A stretch of 38,939 nt of DNA from Clostridia bacterium (GTDB taxonomy: Bacteria > Bacillota > Clostridia > Christensenellales > CAG-314): contig CAAGHL010000076.1 in assembly GCA_900769665.1 (NCBI GenBank), forward strand, positions 1 through 38,939. Direction: 5' to 3'. A program made the translations under genes and the position numbers. Each line of letters opens with the position of its first letter. Position 1 is the stretch's first letter. Shown piece by piece: positions 31,010 to 38,939 of the stretch. The notes under the pieces were generated by a model that had not been told where the DNA came from, made no database searches, and saw only the letters and a list, made by a program, of their open reading frames with translations.

Positions 31010-32386
31010 ATGAAAAAGACTCCTATTACGTTGTCCGATCACTTTACCTACAAGCGGTTGTTGCGTTTCACACTGCCGCCGATATTTATGATGATTTTTA
31101 CGTCCGTCTACTCCGTGGTAGACGGATTGTTTGTATCCAATTTTGTCGGGGAAGAACCCTTTACGGCGGTCAACCTCATCTACCCGTTTGTAATGGCGCT
31201 TAGTGCGTTTGGGTTTATGTTCGGTAGCGGCGGTACGGCTGTTGTCAGCAAAACCTTGGGCGAGGGCGACAAACTGCGTGCCAACAAGTACTTTACGCTT
31301 ATCGTAATTGTCAATGCGGCAACGGGCGTGTTGCTTTCAGTGCTCGGACTGATATTTTTGCGCCCCGTGGCAGAGCTACTTGGCGGCAAGGCCGAGATAT
31401 TGGAATTGGCTGTGCGATACGGTCGTATTATCCTTATCGGACTGCCGTTTTTTACCACGCAAAACCTGTTTCAGTCGTTTTTTATCGCGGCGGAACGTCC
31501 AAAACTCGGCTTCCTTGTAACCGTTGCCAGCGGCGTGACCAACATGGTGTTGGACGCATTGTTTGTGGCGGTGTTCCGTTGGGGCTTGGAAGGCGCGGCG
31601 ATAGCGACGACAATCAGTCAGTTTGTAGGCGGTGTAGTACCGATAATTTACTTCTCTTGCAAAAACAGCAGTATGTTGCGGTTTGTCAAGACGGAAATGC
31701 ACGGCAAGGTGCTGTTTGACACTTGCACAAACGGCTCGTCGGAGCTACTCAGCAACATTGCAATGTCGCTAATCAGCATGGTGTTCAATGCGCAACTGAT
31801 GAATTTGGTCGGCAACAACGGCGTTGCGGCGTACGGCGTGATAATGTACGTATCATTCATTTTCGTGGCGATATTTATCGGCTACACAATCGGTATGGCA
31901 CCCATTGTCGGCTACAACTACGGCGCAAACAACCGCGAGGAGTTGCAAAACATCTTCAAAAAGTCACTGATACTGATTTCTATTACAGGGGTAGTGATGT
32001 TTGGCGCCGGGGTGGGACTGTCCTATCCGCTTGGGTACGTGTTCTTCCGCAACAACAAGGAACTGTGCGATATGACGGCGCACGCAATGCAATTGTACTC
32101 GTTGTGCTTCCTTGTGTGCGGCTTCAATATCTTTGCTTCGGCGTTCTTCACGGCGCTCAACAACGGGTTGATTTCGGCGGTGATGTCCTTCTCTCGTACC
32201 ATTGTGTTTGAGCTAATTTGCGTGTTTGTACTGCCTATTTGGCTCGGCGTGGACGGCGTGTGGCTGTCCGTGGTGGTGGGCGACGTGCTGTGCTTTATCC
32301 TATGCGCAGTACTTACCGTGGTGTACAACAAAAAGTACGGTTATTTCCCGACCAAAAACCAAGTCGGAAGTAGTAGCGAAGAGTGA
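31010..32386 (+). CDS. MATE family efflux transporter
   Basis: It has 458 residues with twelve predicted membrane helices in two halves. MATE signatures include 'LRFTLPPIFMMIFTSVYSVVDGLFVSNFVGE' in helix 1 and 'PIVGYNYGANNREEL' at the start of the second half. It would export cationic compounds by Na+ or H+ antiport; the substrate is unknown. ATG 31010 has AAGGA somewhat far upstream (12 bases), so the start is likely but not certain. No regulator is attached. Confidence 0.93.
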   Translation: MKKTPITLSDHFTYKRLLRFTLPPIFMMIFTSVYSVVDGLFVSNFVGEEPFTAVNLIYPFVMALSAFGFMFGSGGTAVVSKTLGEGDKLRANKYFTLIVIVNAATGVLLSVLGLIFLRPVAELLGGKAEILELAVRYGRIILIGLPFFTTQNLFQSFFIAAERPKLGFLVTVASGVTNMVLDALFVAVFRWGLEGAAIATTISQFVGGVVPIIYFSCKNSSMLRFVKTEMHGKVLFDTCTNGSSELLSNIAMSLISMVFNAQLMNLVGNNGVAAYGVIMYVSFIFVAIFIGYTIGMAPIVGYNYGANNREELQNIFKKSLILISITGVVMFGAGVGLSYPLGYVFFRNNKELCDMTAHAMQLYSLCFLVCGFNIFASAFFTALNNGLISAVMSFSRTIVFELICVFVLPIWLGVDGVWLSVVVGDVLCFILCAVLTVVYNKKYGYFPTKNQVGSSSEE

Positions 32387-32600
32387 AAAGTGCGGTTGTT
32401 TAACTCAAGTGGGCAAGAAAACTACAACCGTCTGACATAGATGTCTTATTGCAGGCACAGTAAGTGTGTATGTGTAAAGGAAGGCATTTGTTGCTTTATA
32501 TTATGGCTTCGATTCGCCACAACGTAGGTAAAAATGACTAGTGATGACGATGGAAACGCTAGCAAAAAAATTATCTTCTTTTTGTATTGTGCAAATGACG
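32387..32600. other. spacer with repeat family B
   Basis: No gene. A family B copy lies at 32530-32563; its start AAAAATGACTAGTGATGAC matches 34396-34414 with one change. No clear terminator follows the MATE gene. Confidence 0.5.
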
Positions 32601-32629
32601 TTGCCAAAAAGATAAGTTTGGTATATAAT
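32601..32629 (+). promoter_or_regulatory. promoter of the HD-domain gene
   Basis: TTGCCA (32601-32606) and TATAAT (32624-32629) are 17 bases apart, 29 bases before the ATG. Confidence 0.7.
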
Positions 32630-32658
32630 TAAACATATTAAGTTAGGCGGAGGCAACT

Positions 32659-33261
32659 ATGGCTGACATCGACCAAGGTAAACAGCAGTTTGTGGAGCTG
32701 TACAACAAATATATTACTCGCGCAGGTGCAAAAGAGTTGTTGGACTATTTGCTGAAAAGCGACTTTTTCACTGCACCGGCTTCGGCAAAGTATCACATGG
32801 CGGAAAGTGGCGGACTGTGTTTGCACTCGATAAACGTTTGCAATCGTCTTGCAAGCCTTGTTCGCGCCGAGTACGGCGAGGATTACGCCGCTACCTACAC
32901 CGACGAAACCATTGCAGTTTGCGGATTGTTGCACGATGTGTGCAAGGTCAACTACTACGCAGTGGAGCAACGCAACGTCAAGGAAGAGGGCGGCTGGGTA
33001 AAAAAGCCGTTTTTCAAGGTGGACGAGCGTTTCCCCTACGGACACGGCGAAAAATCCGTGTTTATCATCAATCAATACATGCGTTTGAGTGCGGAAGAAG
33101 CCATGGCAATCAACTGGCATATGGGCGGTTTCGACGCACGTGTGATGGGCGGCAGTTACGCACTAAGCGACGCTTTTTGCAAGTACAAGCTTGCAGTTTT
33201 GTTGCATATCGCCGACCTTGAGGCGACTTATCTCGACGAGGAACGTGGACTGAAAATGTAG
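32659..33261 (+). CDS. HD-domain metal-dependent phosphohydrolase
   Basis: It has 200 residues and GGAGG before the ATG. The HD signature is clear: His56 (GLCLHSINV), HD pair His92-Asp93 (LLHDVCKVN), further histidines His129 (GHGEKS) and His154 (INWHMGG), and a late Asp (HIADLEA, near 185). The fold is a compact all-helical single domain. Family members cleave phosphate esters in nucleotides; the substrate cannot be told. It has its own promoter and probably heads a short transcript with the hydrolase downstream (57 bases). Confidence 0.85.
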   Translation: MADIDQGKQQFVELYNKYITRAGAKELLDYLLKSDFFTAPASAKYHMAESGGLCLHSINVCNRLASLVRAEYGEDYAATYTDETIAVCGLLHDVCKVNYYAVEQRNVKEEGGWVKKPFFKVDERFPYGHGEKSVFIINQYMRLSAEEAMAINWHMGGFDARVMGGSYALSDAFCKYKLAVLLHIADLEATYLDEERGLKM

Positions 33262-33318
33262 TGCGTTGTCGCAAAAAATTGCATACGTATTGAAAATTTT
33301 GTTACAATTTGGTGAAAA

Positions 33319-34281
33319 ATGTTGTATTTGTACATAGCTATCGGCGTAGTCGCGTTTGTGTTACTTACCGCGCTTGCGCTGTTTTGGGCGGTGTTTTACT
33401 CTCCGTACACAAAACCGCAATTTGACGTGAGGGAAGTGCCCCGCGGCAAGGGTTACGACGAGTATCGGGACAAGATGCTGTCCATGATTGACGAACTTGC
33501 CGCTTACAAGACGGAAACGGTAGTGATCATGAGCCGTGACGGGTTGTTTCTGCAAGGCAAGTACATACACGTTGCCGACGGCGCGCCCCTCGACATAATG
33601 ATACATGGTTACCGCGGACTTGCCGTGCGCGATTTCAGCGGCGGTGCGGTGGCTCGCATAAAGGCCGGACACAACGTGTTGCTTGCCGAGCAACGTGCGC
33701 ACGAAAACAGCGGCGGACACATCATTACATTTGGCATAAGGGAGCGTTACGACGTGCTTGCTTGGACAAACTACGCCGTCAAGCGTTTCGGGCAGGATGT
33801 TGTGATTACGTTGTTTGGCATTTCCATGGGTGCGGCAACGGTACTTATGGCGAGCGAGTTGGAATTGCCCACGCAAGTAAAAGCTATTTGCGCCGACTGT
33901 CCGTATAGTTCGCCAAAGGCAATCATCAAGAATACTTGCAAAAGTTGCAAAGTGCCGTCGTGGCTTGCCTATCCCGTCATTTGGTTGGGCGTATTACTGT
34001 ACGGACACTTCAACTTGTCTGACGGATCGGCGGTGGAAGCCGTCAAACATAGCAAACTGCCGATATTGCTTATGCACGGCAAGGACGACGTGTTTGTCCC
34101 GTGCAAAATGAGCGAGGAAATTGCTAAAGCCAACCCCGACAAGACGGAGCTTCACTTGTGGGACGGCGCAATGCACGGTATGAGTTTTGTTGTGCATACC
34201 GAAGAGTATTTGCAAATCGAGCGTGCATTTTTGGACAAATACGTAGGCTCGGCGAGCGAGGACTTGTCAAAGACGGCTTAA
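33319..34281 (+). CDS. alpha/beta-hydrolase with N-terminal membrane anchor
   Basis: It has 320 residues. The N-terminal helix (2-25) anchors the protein in the membrane. The alpha/beta fold follows, with oxyanion region MIHGYRG (94-100), nucleophile Ser169 in GISMGA (167-172), acid Asp in HGKDDVFVP (about 254) and a late His in DGAMHGMS (about 285). This looks like the BAAT/YqkD-type of extended hydrolase, with a CKSCK motif near 210. The substrate is unknown. The start codon is within a stretch of repeat family C; GGTG lies four bases before ATG. Confidence 0.88.
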   Translation: MLYLYIAIGVVAFVLLTALALFWAVFYSPYTKPQFDVREVPRGKGYDEYRDKMLSMIDELAAYKTETVVIMSRDGLFLQGKYIHVADGAPLDIMIHGYRGLAVRDFSGGAVARIKAGHNVLLAEQRAHENSGGHIITFGIRERYDVLAWTNYAVKRFGQDVVITLFGISMGAATVLMASELELPTQVKAICADCPYSSPKAIIKNTCKSCKVPSWLAYPVIWLGVLLYGHFNLSDGSAVEAVKHSKLPILLMHGKDDVFVPCKMSEEIAKANPDKTELHLWDGAMHGMSFVVHTEEYLQIERAFLDKYVGSASEDLSKTA

Positions 34282-34449
34282 AACGACGGCATAAATGACA
34301 TTTGCGGAGCGAAAAATACGTGATTTTTCGTTGTCATACATGCAAAAATGAATTTACAATGGAAAACATATGGTAAAACTAGCCGTCACTATCGAAAAAA
34401 TGATTAGTGATGACAATGGAAAACTTAGCGTAAATTAAAGGAGTTTAAC
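34282..34449. other. spacer with repeat families B and C
   Basis: No gene. A weak family C copy (about 34309-34340), a partial family B unit (34343-34367) and a full family B unit (34396-34429) follow each other just before the pepT ribosome binding site. Confidence 0.5.
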
Positions 34450-35670
34450 ATGACCGAACTACTTGAAAGATTTTTGAGATATGTCAAGATAGATACCGAA
34501 TCCGTACCCGACGTGGAGCAATACCCCAGTAGCGAAAAGCAAAAGGATTTGCTTTCGTTGTTGCGTGACGAGCTTGTGGCAATGGGCGTGGATGCCGAAA
34601 TGGACGAAAAATACGGCTATGTGTATGCCAAAATTCCTGCAACGTCGGCTTGCAAGTACAAGCTAGGGTTTATCTCTCACGTGGATACGTCAAGCGCGGT
34701 CAGCGGAAAGGACGTCAAACCCATTGTTACGCACAACTACGATGGCAATGCTGTAGTCATGGCGGAAGGTCGCAAGCTTGATCCCGAGGAGTTTCCCGAT
34801 CTTGCCAACCACGTAGGCAAAACGCTTATTTGCAGTGACGGCACGACGTTGTTGGGCGCCGACGACAAAGCAGGCGTTTCGGCAATAATGCAATTTGCCA
34901 AGTACCTTACGGATAACAAAAATATTCCACACGGACCTATCCGCATTGCGTTTACCCCCGACGAGGAAGTCGGGCGCGGTACGGACTTCTTTGACGTGGC
35001 TAGGTTTGACGCCGACGGCGCATACACCGTTGACGGCGGCGGACTGGGCGAGTTGGAGTACGAAAACTTCAATGCGGCTTCGGCAAAGGTGGCAATCGTG
35101 GGCAAGTCGGTGCACCCCGGCTCGGCAAAGGGCGCAATGCTCAACGCCAATTTGATACTTATGGAGTTGCAATCCATGTTGCCCGTGGAGCAAAACCCCA
35201 TGTATACCGAGGGTTACGAGGGATTTTTCCACCTAGACAACATGCAGGGTACGTGCGATGCGGCGTATGCCGACTACATTATCCGCGACCACGACCGTGC
35301 CAAGTTTGAGCAAAAGAAAAAGCTGTTTGCCGATGTTGCGGCTTTCCTCAACGCCAAGTACGGCGAAGGCACCGTGACTGCGACCATAAAGGACAGCTAC
35401 TACAACATGAAAGAAAAGATTTTGCCCCATATGGAGCTTGTCGACAACGCCAAACTTGCCATGGAGCATGTGGGCGTTACTCCCGTTGTTACGCCTATCC
35501 GCGGCGGTACGGATGGTGCGCGCCTCAGCTTCGAGGGGTTGCCTTGCCCCAACATCTTTACGGGCGGACACAATTTCCACGGCAGATACGAGTACGTTGC
35601 CTACGAGGATATGCAAAAAGCCTATGAAACCTTGTGCGAACTCGTCAATATTTTCAACGACGTCAAGTAG
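34450..35670 (+). CDS. pepT: peptidase T (tripeptide aminopeptidase)
   Basis: Releases N-terminal residues from tripeptides with two zinc ions. It has 406 residues, the family norm. Zinc and catalytic residues are seen: His77 and Asp79 (FISHVDTS), Asp138 (LGADDKAGVSA), Glu172/Glu173 (TPDEEVGRG), Asp195 (YTVDGGG) and a C-terminal His (TGGHNFHG, about 380). The start is preceded by AAAGGAG. The next gene begins 86 bases after the stop on the same strand; no terminator is seen between them, so co-transcription is likely. Confidence 0.96.
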   Translation: MTELLERFLRYVKIDTESVPDVEQYPSSEKQKDLLSLLRDELVAMGVDAEMDEKYGYVYAKIPATSACKYKLGFISHVDTSSAVSGKDVKPIVTHNYDGNAVVMAEGRKLDPEEFPDLANHVGKTLICSDGTTLLGADDKAGVSAIMQFAKYLTDNKNIPHGPIRIAFTPDEEVGRGTDFFDVARFDADGAYTVDGGGLGELEYENFNAASAKVAIVGKSVHPGSAKGAMLNANLILMELQSMLPVEQNPMYTEGYEGFFHLDNMQGTCDAAYADYIIRDHDRAKFEQKKKLFADVAAFLNAKYGEGTVTATIKDSYYNMKEKILPHMELVDNAKLAMEHVGVTPVVTPIRGGTDGARLSFEGLPCPNIFTGGHNFHGRYEYVAYEDMQKAYETLCELVNIFNDVK

Positions 35671-35756
35671 TACGGCCGGCGATCGAGTTGCGTATGGGCG
35701 TTGCGCTGTTGGCAAAAAAAGCGGCGGCGTTGTTGCCGAAATTTAGGAAGCTACAA

Positions 35757-37064
35757 ATGAATTTGTCATTGATTATTTGCATTGTGACCGGTGTGCTTGT
35801 ATGCGCGTCGGTCGTTTTTGAGTGGAAATTGCGCCTCGGCAAGGTGACGTTGGGAGTGTATTGGATTACGTCGCTTGTCGGCGCGGCGGTGTGCTTGGCG
35901 GTCGGCGTAGTGCCGATGGATTACGTCGCAAACGGACTTGTGGCAAATACGGCGGTCAATCCGCTAAAAATACTGGCGTTGTTTCTGTCCATGACGTTGC
36001 TGTCGGTGTACTTGGACGAGTTGGGCGTGTTTCGTTACCTTGCCGAGCATGCGTTGGCGCACGATGGCGGCAGTCAATTTGCGCTTTTTTGCAAGCTGTA
36101 CGCATTGGTGGCGGTGTTGACGGTGTTCACTTCCAACGACATAATAGTGCTTACCTTTACACCCTTTATATGTTGTTTTTGCCGTCGTGCGGAAATCGAC
36201 CCGATACCGTATCTGTTTGCCGAGTTCTTCGCCGCAAACACGTGGAGTATGTGTTTGATTATCGGCAATCCGACCAACATTTACCTTGCAACTTCCGTCG
36301 GCGTAACCTTTGCCGAGTACTTTTGCGTGATGGCACTGCCTACGCTCGTGGGCGGAATTGTGTCGTTTGGCGTGCTGTTGGCGGTGTTTGAACGGCGTTT
36401 GCGCGGTGGGTTACAAACTTTGCCCGTCAGTAGTGCGCTGTCGGACAAAACCGCCGTTGCCGTTGGCGTGGCGCACTTGGCTGTGTGCATAGTGTCGCTT
36501 GCCGTCAGCTCCTACATCGGCGTGGAGATGTGGCTTGTTACCCTTGTTTTGGCGGCGTCGCTGTGTGTATGGACGTTGGCATTGAGGTTGTTTGGCAAAC
36601 ACGACATAAGCCCTTTGGCGAAATCTTTTGTAAGGTTGCCCTACGAGTTGGTGCCGTTTGTGTTGAGCATGTTTGTGTTGGTGCTTGCTTTGCAGTACAA
36701 CGGCGACACCGACAAGTTGGCTACATTGCTGTCCAAGGGCGATCCCGTTTGGACGGTCGGGACAAGCGGATTTTTGGTTGCCAACGTAATCAACAATATA
36801 CCTATGTCGGTGCTGTACAGTGCCGTTACAACCTCTTCGGCGTTTGTGGGTAGTGCCGCCACGAAAGCGGTGTATGCGGCGGTGGTGGCGTCAAACCTAG
36901 GTGCGTATTTCACGCCTGTTGGCGCATTGGCAGGTATAATGTGGCTTAATATTCTCAAAAAAGAAAACGCTCCGATAGGGTTCGGAACGTTTGTAAAGTA
37001 CGGTAGTTTGGTTGCGTTGCCTACGCTTGCCGCCACTCTTGCAGTGTTGAGCTTGATGGTGTAG
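35757..37064 (+). CDS. ArsB/NhaD-type (ion transporter superfamily) membrane protein
   Basis: It has 435 residues with ten to eleven membrane helices. Superfamily features are 'VFTSNDIIVLTFTPFI' (about 130-145), 'NTWSMCLIIGNPTNIYLATS' (about 160-180), 'LVANVINNIPMSVLYSAV' (about 340-357) and 'ASNLGAYFTPVGALAGIMW' (about 378-396). The last is close to the ArsB pattern of a small-residue loop before 'LW'. This points to an arsenite, Na+/H+ or anion transporter; ArsB itself would sit next to arsR, which is absent here. I chose the ATG at 35757 with AGGA eight bases upstream, giving a hydrophobic start MNLSLIICIV. Confidence 0.85.
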   Translation: MNLSLIICIVTGVLVCASVVFEWKLRLGKVTLGVYWITSLVGAAVCLAVGVVPMDYVANGLVANTAVNPLKILALFLSMTLLSVYLDELGVFRYLAEHALAHDGGSQFALFCKLYALVAVLTVFTSNDIIVLTFTPFICCFCRRAEIDPIPYLFAEFFAANTWSMCLIIGNPTNIYLATSVGVTFAEYFCVMALPTLVGGIVSFGVLLAVFERRLRGGLQTLPVSSALSDKTAVAVGVAHLAVCIVSLAVSSYIGVEMWLVTLVLAASLCVWTLALRLFGKHDISPLAKSFVRLPYELVPFVLSMFVLVLALQYNGDTDKLATLLSKGDPVWTVGTSGFLVANVINNIPMSVLYSAVTTSSAFVGSAATKAVYAAVVASNLGAYFTPVGALAGIMWLNILKKENAPIGFGTFVKYGSLVALPTLAATLAVLSLMV

Positions 37065-37279
37065 TATTGACGAAATGTCGCAAAATTTTGCATACGTATC
37101 AACTTTTTGACGACATTTAGCGTGGTTTGCAGTGTGATTTATATTGATGTTTCAGTAGGACTTTCATTTGTTGGTACAGTCGCAAAAATGATTAGTAGCG
37201 ATGTCGTAAACCCTAATTGCAACCGATTTTAAGCAAACGGTAGTGCGTTGTCGTTGCACGTATTGTATGCTTTGTTTTA
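37065..37279. other. convergent spacer with repeat families B and C
   Basis: No gene. Family C copy at about 37075-37119, family B copy at 37182-37203 (GCAAAAATGATTAGTAGCGATG, 22 bases, given as coordinates only beyond the shared core). No strong terminator is seen for either neighbour. Confidence 0.45.
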
Positions 37280-37800
37280 CTAGAACAATTCGGGTTTGTA
37301 CTTTATCGAATCCACCTCGGTAATTTTGCGTATCACTTTGCAAGGATTGCCGGCAGCAATGCTGTACGGCGGTATATCGCGTGTGACAACACTGCCTGCG
37401 CCTATTACGCAACCTTCGCCGATGGTAACTCCGCCGCAAATGTTCACATTGGAGCAAATCCAACATCCGTTGCCGACGGTAATGGGCTTGGCGTATTCTT
37501 GGTCGTACAACACGCCGTCTTCGTTGGGACGTAGGGCGCGTTCCTCGGGTAGGAGCGGATGCATCGGTGTGGCAATCGTGCAGTTCGGTCCGAAAAACAC
37601 ATCGTCGCCGATTGTCACGGGTGCGCAGTCCAGCACGGTAAAGTTGAAACTGGCGTAAAAGTGTTCGCCTACCTTTGTGTAAATGCCGTAGTCAAATTGC
37701 ACGGGACCTTGCAAGTACGTGCCGCTACCGTCGGGGTTCGTCACATCGAAGTTGAATGTGTACCGCAATGTGAACGCACGTTGGGCAATGCTGCCGATGT
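37280..37800 (-). CDS. truncated maltose/galactoside-type O-acetyltransferase (C-terminal part)
   Basis: A left-handed beta-helix acetyltransferase domain of about 150 residues: QFDYGIYTKVGEHFYASFN, LDCAPVTIGDDVFFGPNC, 'ATPMHPLLPEER' (active-site His), 'YAKPITVGNGCWICSNVNICGGVTIGEGCVIGAGSVVTRDIPP', ending AAGNPCKVIRKI. It matches Maa/LacA-type sugar O-acetyltransferases, but the usual N-terminal helical 55-60 residues are absent. Instead the frame runs upstream into DNA that encodes a LURP-one-like domain, without a start codon or ribosome site of its own. So the gene is a fragment or part of a fusion. Confidence 0.75.
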
Positions 37801-37941
37801 AGTGTCGTGGCTGTCGTATATGGAAAACTTGTGCGACAAGCCGAGTTCGCCGCGTACCACGTACTTGGTGTTGCCTTGCTCGTCGTATATGTCGAATGAG
37901 TCGAACCAAGAAAAGAATCGTTGTTTGAGTAGTAATTGCAT
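37741..37941 (-). pseudogene. LURP-one/tubby-like (YxjI-type) N-terminal fragment, frameshifted into the acetyltransferase
   Basis: Starting at the ATG at 37941: MQLLLKQRFFSWFDSF, then 'DIYDEQGNTKYVVRGELGL', 'SHKFSIYDSHD'. This resembles the start of LURP-one-related (YxjI) proteins, such as 'MKQKFFSLGDDFTIKDENGN..YYVDGKxFSxGxKLSF'. After residue 46 (near 37800) the frame goes off into a short nonsense tail. The other frame carries on 'YIGSIAQRAFTLRYTFNFDV', as a LURP-one protein would, then changes to acetyltransferase. A one-base loss near 37800-37805 plus a deletion joining two genes explains this. A promoter lies at 38006-38034. Confidence 0.6.
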
Positions 37942-38005
37942 ATTGTCCTTGCTTGTGTGGTTGTAGTGGGGGCAAACGGCTCGATATAATGCCGCTTGCG
38001 TTTAC

Positions 38006-38034
38006 AATATAACGTGTATCGGCAAATTTTTCAA
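38006..38034 (-). promoter_or_regulatory. promoter of the LURP-one-like fragment
   Basis: On the minus strand TTGAAA (38029-38034) and TATATT (38006-38011) are 17 bases apart. Confidence 0.6.
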
Positions 38035-38151
38035 TAGTTATTTACGGAGTCTTCGTGCCTTGCAAAACGGAAATCCGCCGTTGTACATTTGAAAAAATTT
38101 TTTTTGTTTGATTTGCGCAGCGTTCGTGCCACAAACTTCGTGTAAATTGCA

Positions 38152-38182
38152 TAAAAAAAGAGATACCTAACTCGGTATCTCT
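38152..38182 (-). terminator. terminator of tRNA-Pro
   Basis: AGAGATACC (38159-38167) pairs perfectly with GGTATCTCT (38174-38182). On the minus strand seven T follow, five bases after the tRNA CCA. Confidence 0.9.
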
Positions 38183-38186
38183 TGCA

Positions 38187-38263
38187 TGGTCTGAGTGACA
38201 GGACTTGAACCTGCGACACCTAGACCCCCAGTCTAGTGCGCTACCAAACTGCGCTACACCCAG
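38187..38263 (-). tRNA. tRNA-Pro (anticodon GGG)
   Basis: A complete cloverleaf of 77 bases: acceptor CTGGGTG/CACTCAG (one G-U), D arm GCGC...GCGC, anticodon stem CTAGA/TCTAG with loop CTGGGGG (anticodon GGG), T arm GCAGG-TTCAAGT-CCTGT, discriminator A, and encoded CCA (38187-38189). Confidence 0.96.
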
Positions 38264-38273
38264 ATGCTTGATT

Positions 38274-38302
38274 ATTATACAACACCGCCAAAAAAAAAGC
38301 AA
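38274..38302 (-). promoter_or_regulatory. promoter of tRNA-Pro
   Basis: On the minus strand TTGCTT (38297-38302) and TATAAT (38274-38279) have a 17-base spacer, 11 bases before the tRNA. Confidence 0.7.
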
Positions 38303-38675
38303 CTACTTTTAGGTAAAAATACGAAAAATGTCGTATGAGTTTTTGAATAGCGTTTTTCGTCAATCGCAATCTGCGTATCCTTGTTGCGGTGTAGCCGATA
38401 GAAGGATGTGTTCGTCATTTGGAAACCAACTCAATTGCGATACTTTCCAAAATTCTTTAATAAGCAAGCCGGTAGCTTCAAAAAATCCGCAAAGACTTGT
38501 CAAAGTCCGTTGCGGAATGTATAATATAGACAAAAGCAACTGTAATTGTTTGTCGGTTGATGTGTGGGTCGCAAAGCAATTGTAAGGGAACGTAAAATGA
38601 GTTTTGGCTCGGTGACCTAAACAACGACATTGCAATGGTAGTTGTTGCGGTAAGCAAAAAATCAAGGACTTGTGT
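38303..38675. other. spacer upstream of the SUFU-domain gene
   Basis: No supported gene. Short open frames on both strands here lack ribosome sites; they look like non-coding or remnant DNA. It holds the promoter at 38497-38525. Base use resembles the left edge of the window more than the middle. Confidence 0.4.
38497..38525 (+). promoter_or_regulatory. promoter upstream of the SUFU-domain gene
   Basis: TTGTCA (38497-38502) and TATAAT (38520-38525) are 17 bases apart; the start of transcription near 38532 gives a leader of about 145 bases. Confidence 0.6.
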
Positions 38676-38939
38676 ATGAAAAGCAAAAGACAGCAAAAAC
38701 TATACGAGCATTATAAAACCGTTTTTGGTGAAGAACCGATTTTTAGCCTGAAACTGAAAAAGAACGTTCTGCCGGCAGATATGAAGCCGATTACGACGCT
38801 TGTTTTCAAACCGACGGACGAAATGCCGTTTTGGAAACTGTGTACAATCGGCGCAAGTGATTATCTGATGCCCGAACGAGAAATAGGTTGGTGCAGAAAG
38901 GCAAATCGTCGCAACGAATATATGATGCTTATTTCGCCC
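38676..38939 (+). CDS. suppressor-of-fused (SUFU) domain protein, 5' part only
   Basis: The first 88 residues of a gene cut by the window end. After a short basic lead (MKSKRQQKLYEHYKTVFGE) it continues 'TTLVFKPTDEMPFWKLCTIGASDYLMPE' and 'RRNEYMMLISP', which fits the start of bacterial SUFU-domain proteins (a strand, then 'T.GmS...mp', then a 'yaEL.i.lP' strand). Bacterial SUFU proteins are of unknown role, sometimes immunity proteins or parts of toxin loci. AAGGA lies seven bases before the ATG. Codon use differs from the core genes of the window, as for the LytTR locus at the other end. Confidence 0.6.
   Translation, partial: MKSKRQQKLYEHYKTVFGEEPIFSLKLKKNVLPADMKPITTLVFKPTDEMPFWKLCTIGASDYLMPEREIGWCRKANRRNEYMMLISP

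Noticed and set aside
33279..33308. TTGCAT-18-TACAAT promoter-like string before the alpha/beta hydrolase gene
   Set aside because: Transcription would start only four bases before the ATG, downstream of the likely ribosome site; the string is part of repeat family C.
38360..38686. 108-codon open frame on the minus strand near the right edge
   Set aside because: No ribosome site, and it overlaps a good plus-strand promoter and the SUFU gene start.
1..38939. CRISPR array, prophage or transposase genes
   Set aside because: No regular spacer-repeat array and no transposase, integrase or phage structural gene was found. The dispersed repeats are short, variable and not regularly spaced.

Overview
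The window looks like a chromosomal segment of an anaerobic, Gram-positive Bacillota (Clostridia-type) bacterium, probably an uncultured gut lineage. The evidence is a T-box leader on thrS, a YtxC-like (sporulation-associated) gene upstream of it, strong AGGAGG ribosome binding sites, sigma-A promoters (TTGACA-17-TATAAT), U-tailed intrinsic terminators, paired YitT proteins, a CotH-type lipoprotein, LytTR-DUF3021 regulation and class II fructose-bisphosphate aldolase. I saw no rRNA, CRISPR array, prophage or transposase gene. The species cannot be named from what is visible.

Layout. 0-1.3 kb: hairpin-rich DNA, then a LytTR regulator with its DUF3021 membrane partner; base and codon use differ from the rest. 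1.4-5.5 kb: greA-lysS operon and a coupled pair (MTA/SAH-type nucleosidase, then a DUF362 protein with two 4Fe-4S sites). 5.8-7.0 kb: small conserved gene, tRNA-Gly(CCC), a repeat-rich stretch with a partial copy of the tRNA 3' end, and a small membrane protein. 7.3-11.4 kb: frameshifted CotH lipoprotein and T-box-controlled thrS. 11.4-12.8 kb: gene-free DNA built as a nested imperfect inverted repeat around a MITE-like core. 12.8-18 kb: ytxC-like, alkD-like, acpP, two small proteins, and divergent gap and fba. 18-19.2 kb: an XRE regulator facing a possible terminator-ended noncoding RNA, then a 320-bp foldback element. 19.3-23 kb: glmM-like, trxB-like and prs, each with its own leader. 23.4-28.1 kb: surface protein with MBG/YDG repeats, four-helix membrane protein with a SHOCT-like tail, repeat cluster, two-component system. 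28.4-37.1 kb: a mostly plus-strand run of two overlapping YitT genes, MATE exporter, HD hydrolase, alpha/beta hydrolase, peptidase T and an ArsB/NhaD-type transporter; a small Cys/Gly-rich gene is on the minus strand. 37.3-38.9 kb: a chimeric remnant (LURP-one-like N-terminus joined to an acetyltransferase C-terminus), tRNA-Pro(GGG) and a SUFU-domain gene cut by the window end.

Most genes are housekeeping: lower glycolysis, PRPP, aminosugar activation, fatty-acid carrier, two tRNA synthetases, transcript cleavage and peptide turnover. The unusual content is in the spacers. Several families of short dispersed repeats, foldback elements and palindromes fill nearly every long intergenic region. 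The strongest candidates for undescribed biology are the nested inverted repeat at 11.57-12.74 kb, the tRNA-Gly-associated relative at 6.4-6.7 kb, and the XRE/noncoding-RNA locus at 18.1-18.6 kb.
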